From: Bacteroidota bacterium
GTDB taxonomy: Bacteria; Bacteroidota; Bacteroidia; Chitinophagales; Chitinophagaceae
Direction: 5' to 3'
Length of the DNA stretch: 16,080 bases
Assembly: GCA_023411775.1 (NCBI GenBank)
Contig: JAEYOL010000041.1
Coordinates: 1-16,080, forward strand
In this document: one piece after another, positions 1 to 7,022 of the stretch
Position numbering within the stretch: the stretch's first letter is position 1
Layout of the letters: the number at the start of each line of letters is the position of its first letter
Notes under the pieces: model-generated
Database searches by the model: none
The model's input: only the letters and a program-made list of their open reading frames with translations
Told to the model about the DNA's origin: nothing
Position numbers and translations under genes: made by a program

Positions 1-1116
1 GTCGAGATCATCAATAATCCATCGCTCAAAGGCAAGCCCATCATCGTAGGCGGCACCAGCGACAGGGGTGTTGTATCCACCTGCAGCTATGAAGCCCGGA
101 AATTTGGTGTGCATTCCGCGATGCCGATGCGCACGGCTGTAAAATTATGTCCGCAGGCGATCCTGCTTCGTGGAAGTATGACCCAGTATAGCAAGTATTC
201 CAGGTGGGTAACCGATATCATTGCTTCCAAAGTGCCTTTGTTTGAAAAAGCGTCCATCGATGAATTTTACTGCGACCTGACGGGTATGGATAAATTTTTT
301 AAGGTCAGCCAGTACACGCGGGAACTGCGTGAACTTATAATTAAAGAAACAGGGCTGCCGATCTCATGCGGGCTGTCGTCGGCTAAGTTCATCAGCAAAA
401 TCGCCACCAACGAAGCAAAACCAAACGGCTTCCTGGAAGTGCCACATGGCCGGGAAAAAGATTTTCTATGGCCCCTGAAAATAGAAAAGATCAATGGCGT
501 GGGGAAGCAAACTGAACAGCAATTGAAGAGCTTCGGCATCTACACCATCGAAGATATTGCCCGCACGCCGGTGGAGATCCTTGAAAAATATGTAGGTAGT
601 TGGGGACAGTCTTTATGGCATAAAGCACATGGTATCGGCAGCGCTGATATCGAAACGGACTGGGAACAAAAAAGTATGAGCCGGGAGAACACATTCCATG
701 AGAATATTTCGGACATCGGATTATTGCATAGCGAGTTGGTAAGACTGACCGAACAAAATGCCTATGACCTCCGTAGTGATGAGAAAATGACAGGTTGTGT
801 GACGGTCAAAGTGAGGTATCCCGATTTTGAGACCGTGTCGCGGCAGGAAACGATCGACTATACTTCGCTTGATGACCTGTTGATCGCAAAGGTGAAAGAC
901 CTGTTCAACAAGCTCCACCGCAAGGGACAGCCTGTTCGCTTATTGGGAGTTCGCTTCAGCCATTTGATCCCTTTCACGTTGCAAATGAACCTGTTCAATA
1001 ATAACGAAGAAAAGCTCAACCTCTACAAAGCCGTTGATGAAATCAAGGGCCGTTTTGGGATTAAATCGATAAAAAAAGCGGCCGCGGCCAGAAACAGGAC
1101 GCGGAATTCCGAATAA
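1..1116 (+). CDS. dinB: DNA polymerase IV (Y-family), 5' end missing
   Basis: Lesion-bypass DNA polymerase of the DinB branch. The frame is open from base 1, so the gene begins upstream; 371 codons are visible and about 15-20 N-terminal residues, including the first metal-binding Asp (family DMDAFFAS motif), should lie outside. Seen: the family block RGVVSTCSYEARKFGV near codons 23-38, the catalytic SIDEFYCDL motif with Asp and Glu at codons 87-88, KFISKIATNEAKPNGF (palm/thumb), a helix-hairpin-helix stretch around KINGVGKQTEQQL, then the little-finger domain. QMNLF at codons 328-332 (982-996) resembles a sliding-clamp binding motif, followed by a basic tail rich in K, A and R. The 61 bases after the stop contain a promoter-like box for the next gene. 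No LexA-type operator can be judged because the upstream region is absent. Identification is secure from motifs; the clamp-motif role is inferred. Confidence 0.96.
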   Translation, partial: VEIINNPSLKGKPIIVGGTSDRGVVSTCSYEARKFGVHSAMPMRTAVKLCPQAILLRGSMTQYSKYSRWVTDIIASKVPLFEKASIDEFYCDLTGMDKFFKVSQYTRELRELIIKETGLPISCGLSSAKFISKIATNEAKPNGFLEVPHGREKDFLWPLKIEKINGVGKQTEQQLKSFGIYTIEDIARTPVEILEKYVGSWGQSLWHKAHGIGSADIETDWEQKSMSRENTFHENISDIGLLHSELVRLTEQNAYDLRSDEKMTGCVTVKVRYPDFETVSRQETIDYTSLDDLLIAKVKDLFNKLHRKGQPVRLLGVRFSHLIPFTLQMNLFNNNEEKLNLYKAVDEIKGRFGIKSIKKAAAARNRTRNSE

Positions 1117-1128
1117 AACCATAGTCCT

Positions 1129-1136
1129 TATCTTCG
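1129..1136 (+). promoter_or_regulatory. Candidate -7 box for the M20 peptidase gene
   Basis: TATCTTCG differs by one base from the Bacteroidota -7 consensus TAnnTTTG. It lies 40 bases before the ATG at 1177, giving a leader of about 35 bases. No clear TTG is seen at the -33 distance, so this rests on one box only. Confidence 0.4.
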
Positions 1137-1176
1137 CCCCTCCAGAAAAGATTATTCATCGCTTAATTCAATTATA

Positions 1177-2541
1177 ATGCAAGCTTGGAAAGAATACCAG
1201 GAGAAAAACAAGGATCGGTTTTTACAGGAAATGCTCGATTTACTCCGGATACCCTCTGTTAGCGCAAAGAGTGAACACAAAGCCGATATGCAGAAATGCG
1301 CCGAAGCAGTGAAGAAGAGTTTGACAGACGCGGGCTGCGACCGGGCCGAAGTAATGGCAACAGCTGGTCACCCGGTTGTTTTTGGAGAAAAGATAATAGA
1401 CCCCTCTAAACCTACAGTATTGGTTTATGGACACTATGATGTACAACCCCCGGAACCCCTGGAACTTTGGACCAACCCACCGTTTGAACCAACGATCATT
1501 GATGGAAAAATATATGCCCGTGGATCTGCTGATGACAAGGGCCAGTTCTTCATGCATGTAAAAGCCCTTGAGACCCTGGTAAAGACAAATACCATGTCGA
1601 CCAATATCAAATTCCTGATAGAAGGTGAAGAGGAAGTGGGCTCACCTAACCTGGCCAGGTTTGTTGCTGCAAATAAAGACCTGCTTAAAGCCGACGTGAT
1701 CCTGATCAGTGACAGCGCTATGCTTAGCCTGGATAATCCATCGTTGGATACAGGCGTCCGTGGTTTGAGTTATATCCAGGTGGAGGTAACCGGCGCCAAT
1801 CGCGACCTGCATAGCGGAACCTATGGTGGCGCGGTTGCCAACCCGATCACCATATTGGCCAGGATGATTGCTTCCTGCCACGATGAAAACAATCATATTA
1901 CCATCCCGGGATTTTATGATGATGTGGTAGTGGCCAGCGAGGAAGAAAGAGCGCTGATCAACAAAGCCCCTTATAATGAAAAGGAATATATGGACGAACT
2001 GGGCGTGAAAGAACTCTGGGGTGAAAAAGGATATACCACTTATGAAAGAACCGGGATCCGTCCAACCCTCGAAGTGAATGGCATCTGGGGAGGCTATACC
2101 GGCGAAGGCGCCAAAACGGTGCTGCCCTCCAAGGCATTTGCCAAAATTTCGGCAAGACTTGTACCCAATCAATCCTCGGATAAAATAACCGAAAAGCTCT
2201 TGAGCTATTTCAAGTCCATTGCTCCAAAATCGGTGACTGTAAAAGCAGAATTGCACCATGGTGGTGAACCTTACATGACACCGATCGACAGCAAGGGATA
2301 CAAGGCGGCATCGAAAGCGGTGGAAACTACATTTGGCAAAGCTCCTATACCTGTTCGTGGAGGAGGCAGTATTCCAATTTGTTCCATTCTTGAAAAAGAG
2401 CTTGGGATTAAGATAGTCTTTATGGGCTTTGGTCTCGACACCGACAATCTTCATAGCCCGAATGAAAAATATAATATCGAGAATTATTATAAGGGTATTG
2501 AGACAATTCCGTATTTCCATAAATATTTTGCGACCGCGTAG
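1177..2541 (+). CDS. M20 family metallopeptidase (dipeptidase-like)
   Basis: A zinc-dependent exopeptidase of the M20 family, likely a cytosolic dipeptidase of the CNDP2/PepV-like type, cleaving short peptides. The 454 residues match the family's usual length. Metal and catalytic motifs appear in order: VYGHYDVQPPEP (His86, Asp88), ARGSADDKGQ (Asp119/Asp120, bridging metal ligand), EGEEEVGSPN (Glu152 general base and Glu153), ISDS (Asp179), DLHSGTYGG (His212, from the lid/dimer domain), RGGGSIPI near 397, and HSPNE (His426). All expected ligands are present. No signal peptide is seen: the N-terminus MQAWKEYQEKNKDR is polar. The ATG at 1177 is the first plausible start after dinB and there is no recognisable Shine-Dalgarno. 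It is 60 bases downstream of dinB with its own promoter-like box, so co-transcription is not required. Substrate specificity cannot be read from the sequence. Confidence 0.93.
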   Translation: MQAWKEYQEKNKDRFLQEMLDLLRIPSVSAKSEHKADMQKCAEAVKKSLTDAGCDRAEVMATAGHPVVFGEKIIDPSKPTVLVYGHYDVQPPEPLELWTNPPFEPTIIDGKIYARGSADDKGQFFMHVKALETLVKTNTMSTNIKFLIEGEEEVGSPNLARFVAANKDLLKADVILISDSAMLSLDNPSLDTGVRGLSYIQVEVTGANRDLHSGTYGGAVANPITILARMIASCHDENNHITIPGFYDDVVVASEEERALINKAPYNEKEYMDELGVKELWGEKGYTTYERTGIRPTLEVNGIWGGYTGEGAKTVLPSKAFAKISARLVPNQSSDKITEKLLSYFKSIAPKSVTVKAELHHGGEPYMTPIDSKGYKAASKAVETTFGKAPIPVRGGGSIPICSILEKELGIKIVFMGFGLDTDNLHSPNEKYNIENYYKGIETIPYFHKYFATA

Positions 2542-2575
2542 GTTCCAAAAATTAATGACCGGGTGTTTTCGGTTG

Positions 2576-2658
2576 TAAATGGTGCCTCGTACGACTACGT
2601 TGATGCCGTTGGGCATCCCTGCGAGCGCTAACGATATAAATAAAGGGCAAACCATTTA
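2576..2658. repeat. 83-base element bounded by inverted repeats
   Basis: TAAATGGT (2576-2583) pairs perfectly with ACCATTTA (2651-2658), and GCC (2584-2586) pairs with GGC (2646-2648) after a two-base bulge. Inside, TCGT (2587-2590) can pair with ACGA (2631-2634), and GATGCC-GTTG-GGCATC (2602-2617) is a perfect 6-bp tetraloop hairpin. Together this gives a nested long fold just after the M20 stop codon. There is no T-run, so it is not a standard terminator. It may be an interspersed Bacteroidota repeat or a structured 3' UTR; only the pairing is directly seen. Confidence 0.5.
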
Positions 2659-2984
2659 GACGAAGCGAAAAATAATAATACAGATCGTAAAGCCGATGAC
2701 GGGGGTTACCGGTCCGTTCAGGCAGGGCTGGGATATCATGCCGGGTGAAATGGGTCTAAATTTATCGGGGGGAGTGACAGCTGATCGCCATTATCCGGGT
2801 TTTGTTGAAACCGGGGATTGATGTTCTTTGATGAAGCACACCGCACTTGACTCACTCAGTCAATAAGCTATCAAGAAACCATCAGGTATATTTCTTCACG
2901 CATGATGCTATTTAAGTTGAGGTATAGATTAAGGTATAGGCTAATCCCAGCGCTATATTTGAGTAGGGTTTTATTTAAATGCTA

Positions 2985-3155
2985 TCAGACACTTAAAGCT
3001 TCTGACATCTAGTAGCGCAAATTCATAAAAAGGCAATGGGTAAAAAACATTTTTTTTCGCTTTTTTTATCCTGCCCGGGTTTCACACCCCGTCAGATACT
3101 TAAAGCTTCTGACATCTAGTAGCTCAAGTTACGCGGAAAACCATGGGTAAAAAAC
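2985..3155. repeat. Two direct repeats with a 107-base period
   Basis: Block A (36 bases, 2985-3020 and 3092-3127) is conserved at 34 of 36 positions and contains CTTAAAGCTTCTGACATCTA. Block B, ATGGGTAAAAAAC (3036-3048 and 3143-3155), is identical. The 15 bases between A and B differ in sequence but have the same length in both copies, as does the whole period. Block A holds a short inverted repeat, TCAGA...TCTGA. Each block B ATG opens a short frame (3036-3119, 27 codons; 3143-3229, 28 codons) starting MGKK, but the peptides differ afterwards. It could be a diverged tandem duplication of a small transcript or a pair of protein-binding sites. Confidence 0.8.
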
Positions 3156-3461
3156 GGGATTTCAACGTTTTTTTGTCGTCCCGCCCAACCGCCTTATGCT
3201 TATCTTTCCTCGTTTGCTCCAAAAGTTAGTTTACCATTGGAAACCGGAAATCTGTGCGCACCAAACTCTCCCCGGAACATTTTTTCATCATCCACATAGA
3301 AAAACAGCGCTTATTTGGTAGTAGCACCTCGTATGAAACATTTAACCATTCTATTCACATCTGCATCATTAATCATCCCATGCAATTACGCCTGATGGCT
3401 TAAATAGGAAATCATTTCTGACCCGGTGTAATTAACCTCGAATGTTCAGGCAGGCTTTTTT

Positions 3462-3469
3462 TAATTTTG
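3462..3469 (+). promoter_or_regulatory. -7 box of the S4-domain gene
   Basis: TAATTTTG matches the Bacteroidota -7 consensus TAnnTTTG exactly. Only five bases separate it from the ATG at 3475, so transcription would start at or very near the start codon. This box supports 3475 rather than the upstream in-frame ATG at 3442. No clear -33 TTG is seen. Confidence 0.6.
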
Positions 3470-3474
3470 CAGGA

Positions 3475-3861
3475 ATGGGTGAGAAAGAAAAATTGAGACT
3501 CGACAAATACCTTTGGTCCATACGCCTGTTCAAGACAAGGACCCTGGCCGCTGCTGCCTGTGATACGGGAAAGGTAAAATACAACGGCCTGCAGGCAAAA
3601 GCTTCCAAAAACGTGCAGGTGGGAGATGAGTATGAAATAAAAACGGAGGCTAAACGCTGGCGTATCAAAGTAATGGGTTTACTGGATAAAAGAGTGGCCT
3701 ACGCTGAGGCAATTAAATACTATGTTGACATTACGCCTGCTGAAGAAATAGAACGGCTACAATACCAGGCCGCGAGTTTTCATACCGGTAAGAGGCCAAG
3801 CAAGATCGGCCGGCCTACCAAAAAAGAAAGAAGAGACCTGGATGAGTTTTTTGGAGATTAA
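3475..3861 (+). CDS. S4-domain RNA-binding protein (Hsp15/HslR-like)
   Basis: A 128-residue protein with an N-terminal S4 RNA-binding domain (about residues 6-65): LRLDKYLWSIRLFKTRTLAAAAC, then GKVKYNGLQAKASKNVQVGD. This is the pattern of Hsp15/HslR and related small S4 proteins. In E. coli, Hsp15 binds 50S subunits carrying a blocked nascent chain and helps recycle them; the same role here is inferred from the family. The C-terminal half is basic, with GKRPSKIGRPTKKERRDL, typical of the family tail that contacts rRNA. Start choice: an in-frame ATG exists at 3442, but it would add MFRQAFFNFAG across a perfect -7 promoter box, so 3475 (MGEKEKLRLDK) is preferred. The lipoprotein gene follows after 30 bases and may be co-transcribed. 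An alternative is another S4 protein with no defined target. Confidence 0.88.
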   Translation: MGEKEKLRLDKYLWSIRLFKTRTLAAAACDTGKVKYNGLQAKASKNVQVGDEYEIKTEAKRWRIKVMGLLDKRVAYAEAIKYYVDITPAEEIERLQYQAASFHTGKRPSKIGRPTKKERRDLDEFFGD

Positions 3862-3891
3862 GTTTTATCAACCACCAAGCCAATACCTTTC

Positions 3892-4278
3892 ATGCGTCAT
3901 TGCCGATTTATAAGCATGATTATCCTTTTACCTCTCTTCTCTCTTTCCTGCTCCAAAAATAGTAAGGAAAAAGACAACGAAGCGCCGGTTGTGAGCATAG
4001 AGGAACCTTTACACAATGCCATCGTTACCGGAGGAGAGGTTTTAAATATTCATGGCACCGTTGCAGATAACGAATACATCCATGAAATACATATAGAGAT
4101 CAGCAATCTTCAGACCGGGGAAGAATATCTTCACATCCATATACACCCCACATCAGGTACATATTCGTACAGCCATGCTTTTAAACCTGTCAGCGGTATA
4201 AGCTACCTCGTCAGGGTTATCGCTGAAGATCCATCGAATAATGTCTCGTCCCAGAAAGTGGAGTTCAGCGCTAACTGA
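3892..4278 (+). CDS. Small lipoprotein with one Ig-like domain (DUF4625-like)
   Basis: A 128-residue protein with a basic N-region (MRHCRF), a hydrophobic core and a lipobox-like LSLSC with Cys20 as the likely lipidated residue, so it probably sits in the envelope. After a charged linker (SKNSKEKDNEAP) comes one beta-sandwich of about 95 residues: VVSIEEP at its first strand, GTVADNEYIHEIHIEI in the middle and YLVRVIAEDPSNNVSSQKVEF at the end, the pattern of bacterial Ig-like domains. The resemblance to DUF4625 lipoproteins is from memory of the family and not certain. Histidines cluster on two strands (HEIHIEI and HIHIHP), which could bind metal; this is inference. The gene begins 30 bases after the S4 gene. 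The start at 3892 is needed for the positive N-region; the Met at residue 9 would remove it. Confidence 0.7.
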   Translation: MRHCRFISMIILLPLFSLSCSKNSKEKDNEAPVVSIEEPLHNAIVTGGEVLNIHGTVADNEYIHEIHIEISNLQTGEEYLHIHIHPTSGTYSYSHAFKPVSGISYLVRVIAEDPSNNVSSQKVEFSAN

Positions 4279-4299
4279 AGGTCGGTTGACCTATCAACC
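4279..4299. other. Two mutually exclusive small hairpins
   Basis: Right after the lipoprotein stop, AGGTC-GGTT-GACCT (4279-4292) and GGTTGA-CCTA-TCAACC (4284-4299) are both perfect stems with four-base loops and share bases, so only one can form at a time. There is no T-run. It may be a weak 3' end signal or chance. Confidence 0.35.
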
Positions 4300-4320
4300 T
4301 AAATCAGGACAAGACAATGA

Positions 4321-4355
4321 CTTCTAACTACGAACTTCTAACTTCTAACTACTAA
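4321..4355. repeat. Heptamer tandem repeat next to the trmD promoter
   Basis: Five consecutive 7-base units: CTTCTAA, CTACGAA, CTTCTAA, CTTCTAA, CTACTAA, then a partial CTTA that runs into the -7 box. Three of the five units are identical. The repeat occupies the region where the -33 element of the trmD promoter should be, so copy number changes would alter what lies there. Confidence 0.85.
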
Positions 4356-4357
4356 CT

Positions 4358-4365
4358 TATCTTTG
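4358..4365 (+). promoter_or_regulatory. -7 box of trmD
   Basis: TATCTTTG is an exact match to the Bacteroidota -7 consensus TAnnTTTG. It gives a leader of roughly 28 bases before the ATG at 4398. The -33 position falls inside the heptamer repeat and has no TTG. Confidence 0.6.
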
Positions 4366-4397
4366 ACCCCAAGTATCCCAATAGATGCGGCTCGAAT

Positions 4398-5075
4398 ATG
4401 CGAATAGATATCATCACCGTTGTACCAGACCTTCTAAAGAGCCCGTTCGAGCATAGCATCATGAAACGTGCCCAGGCAAAAGGCCTGCTCGAAGTGCATA
4501 CCCATAACCTGCGGAAATGGGCGATCAATAACCAGGGGCAGGTGGACGATTACCAGTATGGCGGAGGCGCGGGCATGGTGATGATGTGTGAACCCCTGGC
4601 CAATGCAATAGAAGAATTATCAGCTGAAAGAAAATATGACGAGATCATATACCTCACACCGGATGGCCAAACCTTTGACCAAAAAATGGCCAATACACTT
4701 TCATTAAAAGAAAACCTGTTGATGATATGCGGGCATTACAAAGGTATCGATGAAAGGATACGTCAACATTTTGTCACGAAAGAGATCTCTATTGGCGATT
4801 ATGTACTGAGTGGCGGCGAACTGGCTGCTGCTGTATTGGTAGATGCCATCGGGCGCCTGTTGCCAGGTGTATTGAATGATGAAACCTCCGCGCTTTTTGA
4901 TTCTTACCAGGACAACCTGCTCGCTCCACCCGTTTACACCCGCCCCGCTGAATTTCGTGGCTGGAAAGTCCCCGACATCTTATTAAGTGGTGATCCAAAA
5001 AAAGTGGATGAATGGCGAAATGAGCAGGCGCTTCAACGCACAAAGGAAAGAAGGCCCGGTATGCAGGAAGAGTAG
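4398..5075 (+). CDS. trmD: tRNA (guanine-37-N1)-methyltransferase
   Basis: TrmD methylates G37 of tRNAs read next to the anticodon, using S-adenosylmethionine, and prevents +1 frameshifting. The 225 residues fit the family. Seen in order: MRIDIITVVPDLL, the DDYQYGGGAGMVM loop (50-62), LTPDGQTFDQ (87-95), MICGHYKGIDERI (109-121), and the trefoil-knot SAM site EISIGDYVLSGGELA (129-143). Arg153 in GRLLPGVL and Asp172 in QDNLLAPPVYTRP align with the catalytic Arg154 and Asp169 of the Haemophilus enzyme; the alignment is by eye. The active site appears complete. The usual rpsP-rimM-trmD-rplS neighbours are absent: here it stands after a lipoprotein gene with its own -7 box, so it is probably transcribed alone. 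A 12-bp inverted repeat begins at the base after the stop. Confidence 0.97.
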   Translation: MRIDIITVVPDLLKSPFEHSIMKRAQAKGLLEVHTHNLRKWAINNQGQVDDYQYGGGAGMVMMCEPLANAIEELSAERKYDEIIYLTPDGQTFDQKMANTLSLKENLLMICGHYKGIDERIRQHFVTKEISIGDYVLSGGELAAAVLVDAIGRLLPGVLNDETSALFDSYQDNLLAPPVYTRPAEFRGWKVPDILLSGDPKKVDEWRNEQALQRTKERRPGMQEE

Positions 5076-5129
5076 GGTGAATATCGGCTTACCTCGGTCA
5101 GCACCCAATTGTCAGGACCGATACTCACC
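5076..5129. other. Imperfect 12-bp inverted repeat after trmD
   Basis: GGTGAATATCGG (5076-5087) pairs with CCGATACTCACC (5118-5129) at 11 of 12 positions, around a 30-base loop that includes GGT-CAGC-ACC. It starts at the base after the trmD stop codon and lies between convergent genes, so a transcript-end structure is likely, although no T-run follows on either strand. Confidence 0.55.
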
Positions 5130-5178
5130 ACTGCCCTTTCCAAATTCAAATCATTATAAACTATCCCCGGCGAAGAGA

Positions 5179-6714
5179 TTAGTTTGTTTGCACCTCATTA
5201 CCCTCACTTGTCGACAAGTTTTGGTTCTTATCATCATCATCTTCTTCTTCGTTGGATTTTGACCGCTTTGCCTTCTTCGCTTTTTTCTCAGCTTTCTTCA
5301 ACTTGTCTTTTTGCAGGCCGCCAAATCGTAGACCCAGATGTACATCTGCCTGTTTTGAATCGCCCATCAACGCTGTGAGCACACTTCCCGATCCTACAAA
5401 TAAAGGCCCCATACGTAAGGAAACACCGGCATTGAAACTCGTTAGCTTGTTATAACTCACCGGAACATACACGCCAAAAGCACGTCCTTCATATCGCGGG
5501 GTTAGTGTGAATGAAGAATAATATTGGCTGTTATATGGCTTGCTTTCTGTGTTCACCAAACTTAACTGTCCCGACAGGTTTACATAAAATCCGCGGTTCA
5601 CATGATAGTCGGCGTCAATATGAAGTGTAGTTGGTAACCCAACCATGTAAGTACTTTGGTCATTGCCGGCGGCTGGTGTAAAATATTGGGGATGATTGTC
5701 AAAAAAACTTTTTAGACTGTCAATTTCAACTTCGTCAAATTGCTGCAGGTATAATCTACTGCCGCCATTTACCTCAATATCATAGGCGCCGCTGCGTTGC
5801 ATGTCCCGCTTATATTTTACTGAGCCAATATCAAGCAGTGCCATCCCTACGCGGAATTTGTATTTATTCAGATCCCTGCGATAGTTATTACTGTCAAGTT
5901 TGTATTTTTCATGCCCGGGCCGGTACTCGTACACAAATCCGATATCGCCACCGAAGCCTGTGCTTTGAAAAGATGTAAGCTTATCAACGTCAAAATCGGA
6001 AATATTGACACCACCCAGTCCTAGTTCCAAACGACCACCGGCATCATACAGGTAAGGCTCATAAGACCAGGAATCTTCACCGATCGAACCTTTTAAATTG
6101 GCAATATTTAGATAACCATTGGCAGCGCCGGCCAGGTATTTTAAACTAACTCCGGCCTTAAAGAAATGTTCTCCTTTATCGCTCAGTATATGCCCGTAAC
6201 TTAACCCAAACTCGGACCAGGCATTTACACTCATCCGCATATTATTGGGTGAGTTGATGATGTAAGGTTCGTCATAATTTTGGTCAGACTCCTCCTTGAT
6301 CAGATCCGCCAGTTTACCATCAATATCTATTGCATTGATCATGACGCGGGCCCTGCTGGTCAATGCTACAGCCCCATTCCTGCCCGTATTAAACATCAAC
6401 GAAGGCCCGTGGATGTTAGCATTTATGTTTCCACTGGCTGCGCCGGCATTTTTGCCAATAAACTGGTTTACCAGGGAATCGCCTTTAAAAGTATCCCCTA
6501 TGTTCTTAAAACGAAATGAAGCCTGGTTGTTTCCTACCGATGTACTAAGCGAAAACAGGTTGAAGTCCCACCTGTAGCGGCTATCGGCAATATTAGCAGG
6601 ATTAAAGAATACACCATTTACCCCGGTGTAATTACCGGCACGATAGCCCGGAAAGTCCTGGGCGGAGAGACCTTGCGAAAAAACTAACAAAAAAAGAACT
6701 AAAAACTTGTTCAT
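5179..6714 (-). CDS. DUF5723-like outer-membrane beta-barrel protein
   Basis: A 511-residue exported protein. Residues 1-18 form a signal peptide (MNKFLVLFLLVFSQGLSA, cleavage before QD). The mature start QDFPGYRAGNYTGVNGVFFNPANIADSRYRWD is the pattern of Bacteroidota proteins carrying DUF5723, predicted beta-barrels related to the PorV/FadL-like group. Many alternating strands with aromatic residues follow, with a barrel-like last part near VHLGLRFGG. The final 45 residues (467-511) are a different, highly charged tail: a lysine/alanine run (KKAEKKAKKAKRSK), then EEEDDDD and a polar end. Some relatives have an OmpA-type domain after the barrel; none is present here. The molecular function is unknown. 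It converges on trmD and diverges from the GH109-like gene. A TTGG-19-TACATTAG promoter candidate lies just upstream. Confidence 0.75.
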   Translation of the reverse strand: MNKFLVLFLLVFSQGLSAQDFPGYRAGNYTGVNGVFFNPANIADSRYRWDFNLFSLSTSVGNNQASFRFKNIGDTFKGDSLVNQFIGKNAGAASGNINANIHGPSLMFNTGRNGAVALTSRARVMINAIDIDGKLADLIKEESDQNYDEPYIINSPNNMRMSVNAWSEFGLSYGHILSDKGEHFFKAGVSLKYLAGAANGYLNIANLKGSIGEDSWSYEPYLYDAGGRLELGLGGVNISDFDVDKLTSFQSTGFGGDIGFVYEYRPGHEKYKLDSNNYRRDLNKYKFRVGMALLDIGSVKYKRDMQRSGAYDIEVNGGSRLYLQQFDEVEIDSLKSFFDNHPQYFTPAAGNDQSTYMVGLPTTLHIDADYHVNRGFYVNLSGQLSLVNTESKPYNSQYYSSFTLTPRYEGRAFGVYVPVSYNKLTSFNAGVSLRMGPLFVGSGSVLTALMGDSKQADVHLGLRFGGLQKDKLKKAEKKAKKAKRSKSNEEEDDDDKNQNLSTSEGNEVQTN

Positions 6715-7022
6715 AGTGGTGGTTGTTTAAATGGGTGGAAAAAGGGCTAATGTAATATAGAAATTCAACGATCCCAAGCTTTGAGCTAAGAAGATGCGAA
6801 ACCTTTCCCACTACATTTTATAATTAATGTATGATATGGATGTGCAGTGCAGATCATCTTTTCTAAAGACAGGTCCTTTACAGAAATTTATGGCCGGAAT
6901 GCATTCATTTCTTAAAAATTGATAGAAAAAAAAGCAATTCAACCGTTTGCACCAATTTCATTCTCGCTGCTTTGCTATTGATTATTTCGTGAACTTGCAG
7001 CAACATAAAAAATCAGCAAACT
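6715..7022. other. Divergent intergenic region
   Basis: About 308 bases between the divergent DUF5723-like and GH109-like genes. It holds the minus-strand promoter candidate at 6747-6777. On plus, TTTG (6946-6949) and CTGCTTTG (6967-6974), 17 bases apart, are a weak promoter pair for the GH109-like gene. No operator-like repeat or small gene is seen. Confidence 0.5.
6747..6777 (-). promoter_or_regulatory. Promoter candidate for the DUF5723-like gene
   Basis: Read on the minus strand, TTGG (6777-6774) and TACATTAG (6754-6747) are separated by 19 bases, the spacing expected for Bacteroidota -33/-7 elements. TACATTAG has one mismatch to TAnnTTTG. The leader to the ATG would be about 27 bases. 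Confidence 0.45.

Larger units (their letters stand above)
2542..3461. other. Gene-free stretch with repeats and hairpins
   Basis: About 920 bases with no reading frame that looks like a real protein. It contains the structured element at 2576-2658, a perfect 6-bp hairpin at 2847-2863 (TTGACT, loop CACTC, AGTCAA), a bulged hairpin near 2795-2815 (CCGGGTTT and AAACCGG), and the 107-base-period duplication starting at 2985. A 20-codon frame at 3333-3395 (MKHLTILFTSASL and onward) reads like the start of an exported protein but stops at once. The stretch could be a decayed gene or a region of small RNAs; neither is proved. Confidence 0.6.

Noticed and set aside
1642..2655. A 337-codon minus-strand reading frame over the M20 gene
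   Set aside because: It is antisense to a gene with complete M20 metal-binding motifs and shows no domain of its own.
2795..2815. Hairpin CCGGGTTT/AAACCGG as a terminator for the M20 gene
   Set aside because: It needs a bulge, lies over 250 bases from the stop and has no T-run.
2985..3155. CRISPR-like repeat-spacer unit
   Set aside because: There are only two copies, the second block sits inside the would-be spacer, and no cas gene is nearby.
3442..3474. Upstream start for the S4-domain protein
   Set aside because: It would translate through a perfect -7 promoter box, and the added residues do not belong to the S4 family N-terminus.
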